The position numbers and the translations under genes are program-made. From Streptomyces sp. NBC_01478 (GTDB taxonomy: Bacteria; Actinomycetota; Actinomycetes; Streptomycetales; Streptomycetaceae): a DNA stretch of 64,000 bases. The notes below the pieces were generated by a model. It did not search any database. It saw only the letters and a program-made list of their open reading frames with translations, and was not told the DNA's origin. Positions 7,833 through 15,982 of this stretch are shown here, in pieces. Every line of letters starts with the position of its first letter. The stretch's first letter is position 1. Location: assembly GCF_036227225.1 (NCBI RefSeq), contig NZ_CP109444.1, forward strand, positions 1,550,001 to 1,614,000, given 5' to 3'.

Positions 7833-7875
7833 GTGTGGGCAATTGCCGGGCGTCTCGAATTCCCCTTGCCCACAC
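7833..7875. promoter_or_regulatory. 10-bp inverted repeat with internal palindrome
   Basis: GTGTGGGCAA (7833-7842) and TTGCCCACAC (7866-7875) are perfect inverted copies 23 bp apart. The left arm also forms part of a second palindrome, GGCAATTGCC (7838-7847). It lies 23 bp after the sigma gene and about 220 bp before the MFS gene. It may be a terminator of the sigma transcript or an operator of the MFS gene. Confidence 0.5.
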
Positions 7876-7932
7876 CATTGGAGAGTTCGTCAAGGGCGAT
7901 ATTGGCAACACCGGAAAGGGAGTTGGCAGGTC

Positions 7933-7962
7933 ATGAACGGCGGCGATTCGCTGCTACGGTGA
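7933..7962 (+). CDS. Nine-codon leader ORF before the MFS gene
   Basis: ATG AAC GGC GGC GAT TCG CTG CTA CGG TGA encodes MNGGDSLLR. A good Shine-Dalgarno stretch, AAAGGGAG (7915-7922), ends 10 nt before the ATG. The stop codon lies 1 nt before the first arm of a set of nested inverted repeats. Position and spacing resemble leader peptides of translational attenuators of resistance genes. There is no proof that it is translated. Confidence 0.4.
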   Translation: MNGGDSLLR

Positions 7963-7963
7963 G

Positions 7964-8027
7964 CACTCGTCCCGAGGTCGAGCGATGTGGCGTGTCGCCA
8001 CCCTGACCTCGGATTGCACAGCGAGTG
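7964..8027 (+). promoter_or_regulatory. Triple nested inverted repeat in the MFS leader
   Basis: Three perfect arms are nested: CACTCG (7964-7969) with CGAGTG (8022-8027); CCGAGGTC (7972-7979) with GACCTCGG (8005-8012); and GTGGCG (7987-7992) with CGCCAC (7996-8001) around a TGT loop. In RNA this would be a long stem ending 71 nt before the MFS start. In DNA the inner 15 bp could also be a repressor operator. Confidence 0.6.
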
Positions 8028-8098
8028 TTCCGCTTCTCACCGGATTCCGTTCACTCTCACCTTTCCCTGTTCGCGGCACTTCCTGGAGTTCTTGAACC

Positions 8099-9628
8099 AT
8101 GTCTGCTGAGAGCGTGGCCACCGTCACCTCCACGGCACCGGAGCATTCCGGTACCGCTCCCCGGGACCGGCATCTCGGTCTCGCCCTTTTCGTCATCGCG
8201 GCGGCCCAGTTGATGGTCATCCTCGATGCCACCATCACGAATATCGCCCTCCCCGCCATCCAGACCGACCTCGGTGTCTCCGACGCGAATCTGGCGTGGA
8301 TCGTCAACTCGTACGCGCTGGCCTTCGGCGGTCTGCTGCTGCTCGGCGGCAAGGCCGGGGACCTGTTCGGCCGCCGCCGGATGTTCCAGGTGGGCATCGC
8401 CGTCTTCACCCTCGCGTCCCTGCTCGGTGGACTGGCCCCGGACGAGGGCCTGTTGATCGGCGCGCGCGTCCTCCAGGGCGTCGGCGCGGCCCTCGCCGCA
8501 CCCAGCGCGCTGGCGCTGATCACCACGACGTTCCCGGCGGGCAGGCCCCGCAACCGGGCGATGGGCGTGTACGCCGCGATGGGCGGCCTCGGTGCCACGG
8601 TCGGTCTGCTGCTCGGTGGGCTGCTCACCGATGTGCTGGACTGGCGTTGGGTGTTCTTCGTCAACATCCCCATCGGCCTCGCCGTCCTCGCCGGCACCCG
8701 CAGCCTCGTCGAGGCACAGCGCCACCCCGGCCGCCTCGACGTCCCCGGAGCCGTCACCGGGACCGGCGGTCTGATCTCCCTGGTCTACGGCATCACGCGC
8801 GGCGGCGAACACGGCTGGACCGACGGCTTCACCCTGGGCTGCTTCGGCATCGCCGCCGTCCTGTTGGTGGCGTTCCTGTTCCTCCAGGCCCGTACACCGG
8901 ACCCGACGATGCCCTTGCGCCTCTTCAAGGACCGTAATCGGTGGGGCAGTTACGCCACCATGCTGTTCATCGGCTCGGGCATGTTCGCCTTCTTCTACTT
9001 CCTGACCCTCTATATGCAGCTCATCCTCGGCTACAGCCCCATCAGGACCGGCTTCGCCTATCTGCCGTTCAGTTTCGGCATGGCGGCCGCGGCGGGCGTC
9101 AGTTCCAAGCTCGTCGCCCACATCGCGCCCCGGCTCATCGCCGCACCGGGCCTCGTGGTCGCGGCGGTCGGCATGTTCTGGTTCGCCACCCTGGAGCCGG
9201 ACTCCTCCTACGCCGGGCATCTCATGCCCGCCATGTTCGTCACCGCTCTCGGTCTGGGCATGAGCTTCGTCCCGATGACGCTCGGCGCGGTCAGCGGTGT
9301 CGCCCATCAGGACACCGGCATCGCCTCGGCCCTGCTCAACACGGCGCAGCAGATCGGCGGCGCCCTGGGCCTCGCCGTCCTGTCGACGATCTCGAACTCG
9401 GCGGCCGACGACAGGCTGCCGCAGGCGGCCGGCGCCCTCTACCGGGGCCTGGCCACCAAGGACCTGGGCCTCGTGTCGAAGGCGGGTGACGCCCTGACGC
9501 ACGGCTACACGATGGCCTTCGTCGCCGCCGGAGTCGTGTTCGTGGCCGGTGCCGCCGTGACCGCGTTCGCCGTCAGCGCGGGCAGGCAGCAGCACACCGA
9601 AGGCGCCGCCCCGGTCCACATGGGCTGA
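8099..9628 (+). CDS. MFS drug exporter, DHA2 (14-TM) family
   Basis: A 509-residue integral membrane protein of the EmrB/QacA type, expected to export small hydrophobic drugs by proton antiport. The conserved motif after TM1 (LDATITNIALPAIQTDLG) and motif A (LGGKAGDLFGRRRMF) are clear. About 14 hydrophobic segments run to residue 500. The substrate is unknown. No regulator gene adjoins it, but the 288-bp upstream region contains a leader ORF and strong inverted repeats that may control it. The ATG follows CTGGAG. An intervening convergent gap separates it from the cyanase. Confidence 0.9.
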   Translation: MSAESVATVTSTAPEHSGTAPRDRHLGLALFVIAAAQLMVILDATITNIALPAIQTDLGVSDANLAWIVNSYALAFGGLLLLGGKAGDLFGRRRMFQVGIAVFTLASLLGGLAPDEGLLIGARVLQGVGAALAAPSALALITTTFPAGRPRNRAMGVYAAMGGLGATVGLLLGGLLTDVLDWRWVFFVNIPIGLAVLAGTRSLVEAQRHPGRLDVPGAVTGTGGLISLVYGITRGGEHGWTDGFTLGCFGIAAVLLVAFLFLQARTPDPTMPLRLFKDRNRWGSYATMLFIGSGMFAFFYFLTLYMQLILGYSPIRTGFAYLPFSFGMAAAAGVSSKLVAHIAPRLIAAPGLVVAAVGMFWFATLEPDSSYAGHLMPAMFVTALGLGMSFVPMTLGAVSGVAHQDTGIASALLNTAQQIGGALGLAVLSTISNSAADDRLPQAAGALYRGLATKDLGLVSKAGDALTHGYTMAFVAAGVVFVAGAAVTAFAVSAGRQQHTEGAAPVHMG

Positions 9629-9687
9629 GCCCCCACACATCCGGGCACCATCACGTCGAACCGGCGCGAAGACCGGTCACCTCGTCG

Positions 9688-10134
9688 TCACTCCCACTGG
9701 TACTGGAGGTACTTCCCGTCGAGGGTGATGACGACCCGGTCACCCGCGGGATCGGGCACGCGGCTGACGTCGAGGCGGAAGTTGATGGCGCTCATGATGC
9801 CGTCGCCGCACTGCTCGTGGATCAGTTCCTTGATGGTGGGGCCGTAGACCTGAATGACCTCGTAGAGCCGGTAGATCGTCGGGTCCACGGGCACGGCCGC
9901 GTCCAACGCGCCCCGGGTGGGCTGGAGTTGGAAGGCGAGGGCGGCGTCCCCGCCGAGTTCGAGGAGGGCGGCGGCCGTCGCCGCCTCGTCCTTGGACATG
10001 GGGTGCTGTCCCAGCAGGGCCGCGGTCGTCCACGCGAGCGGTCGGCCCACGGCCTCGGCCAACTGGGCCCATGTGACACCGGTCTTCACCTTGGCCCGGC
10101 GGACCGCTTCGCCGGCTTCACCCTTGCTGAGCAT
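9688..10134 (-). CDS. cynS: Cyanate hydratase (cyanase)
   Basis: A 148-residue enzyme that converts cyanate and bicarbonate to ammonia and CO2. An N-terminal helical domain (MLSKGEAGEAVRRAKVKTG) precedes the compact C-terminal catalytic domain. The catalytic triad is fully conserved: Arg89 and Glu92 (IYRLYEVIQVYG) and Ser115 (GDGIMSAINF), with the same spacing as R96/E99/S122 of the E. coli enzyme. The ATG at 10134 lies 6 nt after GGAG. A TTG two codons upstream is too close to that sequence to be the start. No carbonic anhydrase or cyanate transporter is adjacent, so it stands alone. Confidence 0.95.
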   Translation of the reverse strand: MLSKGEAGEAVRRAKVKTGVTWAQLAEAVGRPLAWTTAALLGQHPMSKDEAATAAALLELGGDAALAFQLQPTRGALDAAVPVDPTIYRLYEVIQVYGPTIKELIHEQCGDGIMSAINFRLDVSRVPDPAGDRVVITLDGKYLQYQWE

Positions 10135-10231
10135 GCGCAACTCCGTTCCCGGACAGCACTCTTGGCCACACGCCGTTCAGCGTAGGAGATCACCCAGGGC
10201 GCGACAACGGCGCCGCCCTCCGCCCAGTGCG

Positions 10232-10241
10232 GTCATATGAC
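10232..10241. promoter_or_regulatory. Perfect palindrome between cynS and the hydrolase
   Basis: GTCATATGAC is a perfect 10-bp palindrome in the divergent spacer between cynS and the next gene, 36 bp before the hydrolase ATG. It is a plausible operator; the regulator is unknown. Confidence 0.3.
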
Positions 10242-10277
10242 GGACTCCAGGACATCCGTGGACCCATACTTCCGAAC

Positions 10278-11111
10278 ATGACCCACATAGACGTACAACA
10301 GATCGAGCGAGCGAACGCCGTCGACCGTACGCCGGTCGTATTCGTCCACGGACTGTGGCTGTTGCCGAGCAGTTGGGACCGCTGGGCGGCGCACTTCGAG
10401 CAGGCCGGGTACGCGCCGGTCTCCCTGTCCTGGCCCGACGACCCGGAGACGGTCAAGGAGGCCAACGAGCACCCCGAGGTCATGGCGGGCAAGACCGTCG
10501 GCCAAGTCGCCGACCACCTCACGGAGTTGATCGGCACGCTGACGCGCAAGCCGGCGATCGTCGGCCACTCCTTCGGCGGACTGCTCACACAGATCCTCGC
10601 CGGACGCGGACTGTCCGCCGTGTCCGTGGCGATCGACCCGGCGCCGTTCCGGGGTGTGCTGCCGCTGCCGGTGTCCGCGCTGCGCTCCTCCGCACCCGTC
10701 CTCAGCAACCCCGCCAACCGCAATCGCGCGGTCCCCTTGACCTACGACCAGTTCCGCTACGGCTTCGCCAACGCCGTCGGTGAGGAGGAGGCACGGGAGT
10801 TGTACGAGACGTTCGCGGTGCCCGCGCCCGGTGCCCCGCTGTTCCAGGCGGCCACGGCGAACCTCAACCCGTGGACCGAGGCGAAGGTCGACACGGAGAA
10901 CCCCGATCGCGGGCCGCTCCTGATCATCTCGGGCGAGAAGGACCACACCGTGCCCTGGTCGATCGCCAACGCCTCCTACAAGAAGCAGCAGCACAACAAG
11001 GGCGTCACGGAGATCGTCGAGATCAAGGACCGGGGCCACGCGCTGACCATCGACCACGGCTGGCAGGAAGTCGCGGACACCGCCCTGTCGTTCGTGCGCC
11101 GCTACGCCTGA
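10278..11111 (+). CDS. Alpha/beta hydrolase
   Basis: A 277-residue cytoplasmic alpha/beta-hydrolase. The oxyanion strand VVFVHGLWLLPSSW lies near the N-terminus. The nucleophile elbow is GHSFGG, the acid is probably the Asp in SGEKDHTVPW, and the base is the His in IKDRGHALTID. I chose ATG at 10278 (MTHIDVQQIE) because the usual fold begins soon after it; an in-frame GTG at 10227 would add 17 residues across the palindrome region, and neither start has a strong ribosome-binding site. It is followed 41 bp later by a second, exported hydrolase. The substrate is unknown. Confidence 0.85.
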   Translation: MTHIDVQQIERANAVDRTPVVFVHGLWLLPSSWDRWAAHFEQAGYAPVSLSWPDDPETVKEANEHPEVMAGKTVGQVADHLTELIGTLTRKPAIVGHSFGGLLTQILAGRGLSAVSVAIDPAPFRGVLPLPVSALRSSAPVLSNPANRNRAVPLTYDQFRYGFANAVGEEEARELYETFAVPAPGAPLFQAATANLNPWTEAKVDTENPDRGPLLIISGEKDHTVPWSIANASYKKQQHNKGVTEIVEIKDRGHALTIDHGWQEVADTALSFVRRYA

Positions 11112-11152
11112 ACTCCCGCACCGCCTTCCTCGACCTCACCCGGAGCTGACCC

Positions 11153-11965
11153 ATGTCGCTCTCCCGTAGACCCTTACTTCTCGGGGCGGCCGCCGCGGCA
11201 GGCGCCCTCGCGGCCACCGCTCTCCCCGCCTCGGCGGCACCCGCCACCGGAGGCAAGCACCCCGCACCGAAACCGACCGTGGTCCTGGTACACGGCGCGT
11301 TCGCCGACGCGTCCAGTTGGTCGGCCGTGGCCTCCCGGCTCCAGAAGGCGGGATACACGGTCGTGGCGCCCGCCAATCCGCTGCGTGGACTGACCGCAGA
11401 CGCCGGCTATCTCTCCGCACTGCTCAAGACGATCGACGGCCCGAAGGTCGTCGTAGGACACTCCTACGGCGGCGCGGTCATCACCCAGGCGACCGCGGGC
11501 GACCCGAGCGTGAAGGCGCTCGTCTACGTCGCGGCCTTCGTGCCCGACAAGGGCGAGCAACTGGGCGAACTCGCCGCGCGATTCCCCGGGTCGCAGCTCG
11601 GCGACGCGTTGCAGCCGCTGCCCGACGGCTCGGGCGGTACCGATCTGGCCATCCAGACGGCGAAGTTCCACGCGGTGTTCACCGCCGACCTCCCGGCGTC
11701 CACGTCCGCACTGCTGGGCGCCTCTCAACGCCCCATCAGCGCGGCGGCGTTCACGGACGTCGCCACGGCGGCGGCCTGGCGCGACATCCCCTCGTGGGCG
11801 GTCGTGGCGGCGCAGGACAGGGCGATCGCGCCCGACCTGGAGCGCTTCGAGGCCGAGCGGGCCGGTTCGCACACGGTCGTGGTGGACTCCTCGCACGTGG
11901 TGATGATCTCCCATCCCGACCTGGTCACGAAGGTCATCAAGTCGGCGGCATCCGCGACGAGTTGA
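11153..11965 (+). CDS. Exported alpha/beta hydrolase (Tat signal)
   Basis: A 270-residue alpha/beta hydrolase with a twin-arginine-like signal, MSLSRRPLLLGAAAAAGALA, and a probable cleavage site near ASA-AP at about residue 29. The mature part begins with VVLVHGAFADASSW. The nucleophile motif is GHSYGG, the acid Asp is in AAQDRAIAPD, and the terminal His is in SSHVVMISH. It resembles small secreted esterases or lactonase-like hydrolases common in Streptomyces. It is probably co-transcribed with the hydrolase 41 bp upstream. The substrate is unknown. Confidence 0.88.
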   Translation: MSLSRRPLLLGAAAAAGALAATALPASAAPATGGKHPAPKPTVVLVHGAFADASSWSAVASRLQKAGYTVVAPANPLRGLTADAGYLSALLKTIDGPKVVVGHSYGGAVITQATAGDPSVKALVYVAAFVPDKGEQLGELAARFPGSQLGDALQPLPDGSGGTDLAIQTAKFHAVFTADLPASTSALLGASQRPISAAAFTDVATAAAWRDIPSWAVVAAQDRAIAPDLERFEAERAGSHTVVVDSSHVVMISHPDLVTKVIKSAASATS

Positions 11966-11980
11966 CGTCCACACGATCCG

Positions 11981-12706
11981 CTACGGCAGTCGTCGCGCCG
12001 CGACCATACGGACGCGGGGGCTGCCGTCGTCACGACGCCCGAACTCGGGCAGGGCGTAGAGGTCGACGTCGAATCCGGTCCGCTCCAACTCCGGCCGCAC
12101 GAAACCGAGTTGGAAGTCCCGGTAGTACATGACGAAGGGCGGGCGCCAGACGGCGTTGCGGACCTTCATCGCCGCGTCGAAGCCGGACAGCATCCAGTAC
12201 GCGGGGGATGTGGGGCGCGGCGGCGCGACGACGGGGAAGGCGAAGCAGCCGCCGGGCCGCAGCACGGAGTGGACCTGGGCGAAGAGCCCCGGCAGTTCAC
12301 GGGGCAGGAAGTGGCCGAACGCCCCGAAGCTCACCACCAGGTCGAAGGCGGGCGCGAAGGGGAGGGCCCTGGCATCGCCGCGCACCCATGAAACGCGGGG
12401 CTCGCCGCTCGTCACCTGCTCCCGTGCGACTTCGAGCATGCCCGCGCTGAAGTCCACGCCGGTGACACTCACTCGGCACGTCTTCGTCAGCACCTCGACA
12501 CCCGCGCCCGTACCGCAGCACAGGTCGAGTCCGTCGTCGAAGGGGCCGACGCGGCGCAGCATCGTGGCGACCGCGTCGAGCAGCGGGGCCGGTGTCCGGA
12601 ACGGGGTGTGGTCGAACTTGGGCGCGAGGAGGTCGTAGCCGTGCTCGACGGACGACAGGGCCTGGACGGCGAGTTCGCGCAGACTGGGGCCTTCGGGGCT
12701 GAACAC
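11981..12706 (-). CDS. SAM-dependent class I methyltransferase
   Basis: A 241-residue Rossmann-fold methyltransferase. Motif I is LDLCCGTGAGVEVL, the acidic residue at the end of strand 2 is in VTGVDFSAGML, and motif III lies around FDLVVSFGAFGHF. A hydrophobic substrate segment and basic C-terminus follow. The start is GTG at 12706, 5 nt after the padR stop, so it is probably translated from the padR transcript. The upstream part of the open frame overlaps padR and is not included. The methyl acceptor is unknown. Confidence 0.82.
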   Translation of the reverse strand: MFSPEGPSLRELAVQALSSVEHGYDLLAPKFDHTPFRTPAPLLDAVATMLRRVGPFDDGLDLCCGTGAGVEVLTKTCRVSVTGVDFSAGMLEVAREQVTSGEPRVSWVRGDARALPFAPAFDLVVSFGAFGHFLPRELPGLFAQVHSVLRPGGCFAFPVVAPPRPTSPAYWMLSGFDAAMKVRNAVWRPPFVMYYRDFQLGFVRPELERTGFDVDLYALPEFGRRDDGSPRVRMVAARRLP

Positions 12707-12711
12707 CCGGG

Positions 12712-13275
12712 TCAGCCTAGGGCAACCCGCTGCTTCAGGATCGCGAGAACGCGCTCGCACCAGCGCAGGTTCTCCTCCTCGAAGGCGATCCCGGCCATCA
12801 GCGTGAGATACGGCCCGACGCGATCGGCGTCCCGGAGGTACTCCTCCTCGGTCCGGCCGCCGAGGAGACGGTCCCGTACGCGCTCGTAGCGGTCGAGCTT
12901 GCCGCGCGCCCACGACCTGCGCTCCTCGATCAGCTCACGGGTCACGGCGGGGTCGGTCCCGTCCATGGCCTGGATCTTGATGAGGAGTTCGTCGCGGATG
13001 GCGGTCGGTCGCCGGGGCGGCGCGGCGGCGAAGGTGTCGAGGTCGAGGCGGCCGGCCTCGGTGAGCGTGAACATCCTTTTGTTGGGCCTGCGTTCCTGCT
13101 GTACGACCCGTGCCGCGATCAGCCCGTCCTGGGCGAGGCGCTCCAGTTCGCGGTAGAGCTGCTGCGGTGTCGCGGGCCAGAAGTTCGCCAGCGACACGTC
13201 GAACACCTTCGCCAGCTCGTAGCCCGAGGCCTCCCCTTCCAGGAGGGCCGCGAGGACCGCGTACTTGAGGGACAT
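12712..13275 (-). CDS. PadR-family regulator
   Basis: A 187-residue regulator of the PadR/Vir type. The N-terminal winged helix reads MSLKYAVLAALLEGEASGYELAKVFD, then TPQQLYRELERLAQDGLI and the wing RRPNKRMFTLTEAG. A helical C-terminal dimerisation domain follows (about 100-187). It is divergent from a small NTF2-like gene, with only 70 bp between the starts, and is followed by the methyltransferase. It probably represses its own transcript and perhaps the divergent gene. Confidence 0.9.
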   Translation of the reverse strand: MSLKYAVLAALLEGEASGYELAKVFDVSLANFWPATPQQLYRELERLAQDGLIAARVVQQERRPNKRMFTLTEAGRLDLDTFAAAPPRRPTAIRDELLIKIQAMDGTDPAVTRELIEERRSWARGKLDRYERVRDRLLGGRTEEEYLRDADRVGPYLTLMAGIAFEEENLRWCERVLAILKQRVALG

Positions 13276-13345
13276 GTGGACACGCTAACAGCCGTTGATT
13301 AGTCTCATCCACACCTACTCAACAAATTGACTATGAGGTGAGCCG

Positions 13346-13744
13346 ATGCGTGCGTTCCGCGAGGCGGTCGAGGCGCAGGACATGGACGCCGTCGAGGCGC
13401 TGCTGGCCGAGGACGTGGTCTTCACCAGCCCGGTCGTGTTCAAGCCCTACCCCGGGAAGGCGATCACCGCGGCGATCCTGCACGCCGTCGCCCGGGTCTT
13501 CGAGGACTTCCGGTACGTACGGGAGATCGGCGACCCGGACGGCTCCGACCACGCGCTGGTGTTCGCCGCGCGGGTCGGTGACCGGGAGCTGACCGGCTGC
13601 GACTTCATCCATGTCAACGAGGCAGGATTGATCGACGAGTTGACGGTCATGGTCCGTCCGCTGTCGGGCGCCCAGGCTCTCCAGGCGGCCATGGCGGCGC
13701 AGTTCGAGACGATCGCCAAGGAGGCGGAGGCGCGGCTCGGGTGA
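13346..13744 (+). CDS. NTF2/SnoaL-like protein
   Basis: A 132-residue protein of the cone-shaped NTF2-like fold, with an N-terminal helix (MRAFREAVEAQDMDAVEALLAEDVVF), PVVFKPYPGK and the beta-strand VMVRPLSGAQ near the end. Such proteins are isomerases, hydrolases or simple binding proteins, and no catalytic residue is certain here. GAGGTG precedes the ATG. Divergent transcription from padR suggests PadR control. Confidence 0.8.
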   Translation: MRAFREAVEAQDMDAVEALLAEDVVFTSPVVFKPYPGKAITAAILHAVARVFEDFRYVREIGDPDGSDHALVFAARVGDRELTGCDFIHVNEAGLIDELTVMVRPLSGAQALQAAMAAQFETIAKEAEARLG

Positions 13745-13758
13745 GTACCGCGCCTCCG
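13725..13758. terminator. Bidirectional terminator hairpin
   Basis: CGGAGGCGCGG (13725-13735) pairs with CCGCGCCTCCG (13748-13758), an 11-bp stem with a 12-nt loop. It overlaps the stop region of the NTF2-like gene, just before the end of the convergent secreted-protein gene. Confidence 0.6.
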
Positions 13759-13765
13759 GCATGCC

Positions 13766-15685
13766 TCACCCGACGGTCAGCGTGAGCGCGCCGGTGTAGG
13801 TCAGGCCGGGCGTGATGGCCGTGGCCGTGCCGTCGACCGTCAGGGTGACCTTCTTGCCCCGGGGTGCCCTGACGGTCGCGTCGGCGGCGAGGGTGAGCCG
13901 GGTCAGGTACGAGGTGCCGGTGACCGTCCAGGCCGAGCCGCTGTTCAACTGCACGATCGCGCCGTTGTTGACGGCGGCCTGGGCGGTGTTGGTGACGATG
14001 CCCAGTTCGTAGAAGGTCGACGCGTCGATGCTGGAGACACGGTGCTTGGCCTGCGACGCGGAGATGACGCCCTCGACGCTCGTGTCCTCGAAGGTGAGGA
14101 CCATGTTCTTGCCCTTGCGCATGCCGTTGTAGAAGTCGCCCTTGAGAGCGATGGAGTTGAAGGTGGCGGCTCCGTCGGTGGTGTGTACGGCGGTCGGGTC
14201 GAAGGTCGCGTCCTTCGTCGGGTCGCCGGTGGGCTCGGTGTAGACGCCGATGTTCATCATCTTGCCGTCGACGGGGACCGGGCCCGGGTCGTCCAGCTCG
14301 ATCATCTGGAGGATGATCCCGTCGCGCGGGTTGAGCCGGGCGCCCTGGGAGCCGTCGACGCTGATCGTGGTCTGCTGGCCCTTGTTGAGGAAGGTGGCCC
14401 GGTCGGAGTTGATCACCGTGCCGCCGTCGAGGGTGAGTTGGCCGGTGCCGAAGAACATGTAGCCGAAGTGCCCCGAGTTCACGACAGTCCTGCGCACCGG
14501 GATCGACGCCAACTCGGCCTTGGACAGCCCGAGTTCGAGCTCGGTGTTGAGCGCGGCAACGGCTTCTCCGGTGCTGTCGCCGTAGTGCACGACCGCGGCC
14601 GGGCCCGCGATGATGGTGGCGTAGCTGCCGACGTCGAGCCGGGAGCCGAGCACGCGTACGGTCGCGTCGCCGATGGCGTAGGTGCCGTAGCCGTACTCCC
14701 CCGTGTTGCCGAAGTGGCTGTTGATCGCGGTCAGTTTGAGTCCGCTGCCGCCCTCGACCGACAGGGCACCCCAAGTCTCGGAGAACACGGTCGAGTTGAG
14801 GTAGGTGGCCTTGCTGTTCGCGCCGATGAGGTTGGTGGCGCGGACGTTGCCGTCGAGGCCGAGCATCCAGGGCACGGACTCCATGTACGGCGTCTCCACG
14901 GTGGCCTGGTAGTCGGCGGGCAGTACGCCGTTGCGAGCGCGGAGGACGGAGTCCTTGACGATGACGTTGGCGCCGTCGTTCGCGATGACGGCGGTGCGGA
15001 CGACTCCCTTGGTGTCGATCCGGGCGCCGTCCACGACCAGCGCGGTCGAGGAACCGTCGCCGACGACGGCGGCGCCGTAGCCCGCGAAGTCGCAACGGCC
15101 GTTGCCCGTAAGGGAGATGGTGGGCCGGTCGAGCGTGTAGGTGGCGTCCTGGACGTACACGCCGTCGAAGCACTCGCCGGTCGAGGTGATCGACACGTTC
15201 CTGGCGTAGGCGTCGGTGAGCTTGCCGCCGAGGACGGCCGCGAGGACGGACTTGTCCTTGACCACGCCGTCGCCGTCGACGTACACCGCCTGCCGGAACG
15301 GGAAGGTGAGCGTCTGGTACGTCACCTCGTTGGCCCCGGCGACGGTCAGGACGACGTCGCCCCGGTAGGTGCCGGCCTGGATCAGGGTGGCCGTTCCGCC
15401 GGTGCCGGTGAGCAGTTGGCCGGTCTCCACCCCGTCGACGGTCAGCGAGAGGCTGGAGCCGTCCGGGGCGACGATCGTGCCACCGTCGGCGATGGACAGC
15501 TCGCTCACGCGGGTGGTCGCGGCGACCGTGTACGTCTCACCGGATCCGACCGAGATCCGCTTGCCCGAAGCCTTCGTGGCCGTGGCGGCCGTCGGCGCGG
15601 CGGTGGCGGAGACCGCCGGCACCAGTACGGCTCCGGCCGTGGCGGTACCGGCGATCAGGACCGAGCGTCGGGTGATCAGCGTCAT
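13766..15685 (-). CDS. Secreted right-handed beta-helix-like protein (Tat signal)
   Basis: A 639-residue protein with a twin-arginine signal, MTLITRRSVLIAGTATAGAV, and likely cleavage near TAA-AP. The rest is built of many short hydrophobic/polar beta segments (VVLTVAGANEVTYQTLTF, ATVRVLGSRLDVGSYATI, QLTLDGGTVINSDRATF) rich in Thr, Gly, Val and Asn. That is the texture of a right-handed parallel beta-helix as in pectate-lyase-like or autotransporter-like proteins. No catalytic motif of a known polysaccharide lyase is obvious. The ATG at 15685 is preceded by GGAAGG. It stands alone; function unknown, perhaps cell-surface or carbohydrate related. Confidence 0.75.
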   Translation of the reverse strand: MTLITRRSVLIAGTATAGAVLVPAVSATAAPTAATATKASGKRISVGSGETYTVAATTRVSELSIADGGTIVAPDGSSLSLTVDGVETGQLLTGTGGTATLIQAGTYRGDVVLTVAGANEVTYQTLTFPFRQAVYVDGDGVVKDKSVLAAVLGGKLTDAYARNVSITSTGECFDGVYVQDATYTLDRPTISLTGNGRCDFAGYGAAVVGDGSSTALVVDGARIDTKGVVRTAVIANDGANVIVKDSVLRARNGVLPADYQATVETPYMESVPWMLGLDGNVRATNLIGANSKATYLNSTVFSETWGALSVEGGSGLKLTAINSHFGNTGEYGYGTYAIGDATVRVLGSRLDVGSYATIIAGPAAVVHYGDSTGEAVAALNTELELGLSKAELASIPVRRTVVNSGHFGYMFFGTGQLTLDGGTVINSDRATFLNKGQQTTISVDGSQGARLNPRDGIILQMIELDDPGPVPVDGKMMNIGVYTEPTGDPTKDATFDPTAVHTTDGAATFNSIALKGDFYNGMRKGKNMVLTFEDTSVEGVISASQAKHRVSSIDASTFYELGIVTNTAQAAVNNGAIVQLNSGSAWTVTGTSYLTRLTLAADATVRAPRGKKVTLTVDGTATAITPGLTYTGALTLTVG

Positions 15686-15982
15686 TGCTTGCCTTCCCAG
15701 GGATCGATGCGCCGTTGCGCAGTGTGACCGGCCGGCCGTCGAACGCGGGGTGCGGACGGGCCCGGCGGAGGCACCGAAGGTGCGCACGAGGGAGTGAAGC
15801 AGCCACGAGAACCAGGGAATAGGCGGGCGGCACACACATATGGGAGTCCGATGCCTCGGATCACGCCGACCATTTCATGGCCGTCACACAGAGTCGTCAT
15901 AGCGGGTGGCCGCGCCCGGACACGACGGTGAGGCGGGCGGCTCGCGCGCCGTCCACCTCACCGTTTCCCGCCCGCTCCGCCG
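15686..15982. other. 297-bp intergenic region
   Basis: It lies between the start of the secreted beta-helix gene and the 3' end of the SDR gene of the catabolic operon, both on the minus strand. It must contain the promoter of the secreted-protein gene. I see no convincing gene and no strong repeat; short ORFs here do not look coding. Confidence 0.5.

Noticed and set aside
10278..15685. A small biosynthetic gene cluster (hydrolases, methyltransferase, PadR, NTF2-like)
   Set aside because: The genes are on alternating strands with terminators between them, and there is no core synthase. It looks like a chance grouping.
14042..15727. A 561-codon open frame opposite the secreted beta-helix gene
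   Set aside because: Asp/Gly/Val/Arg-rich sequence with no domain. The minus-strand frame has a Tat signal and proper repeats.
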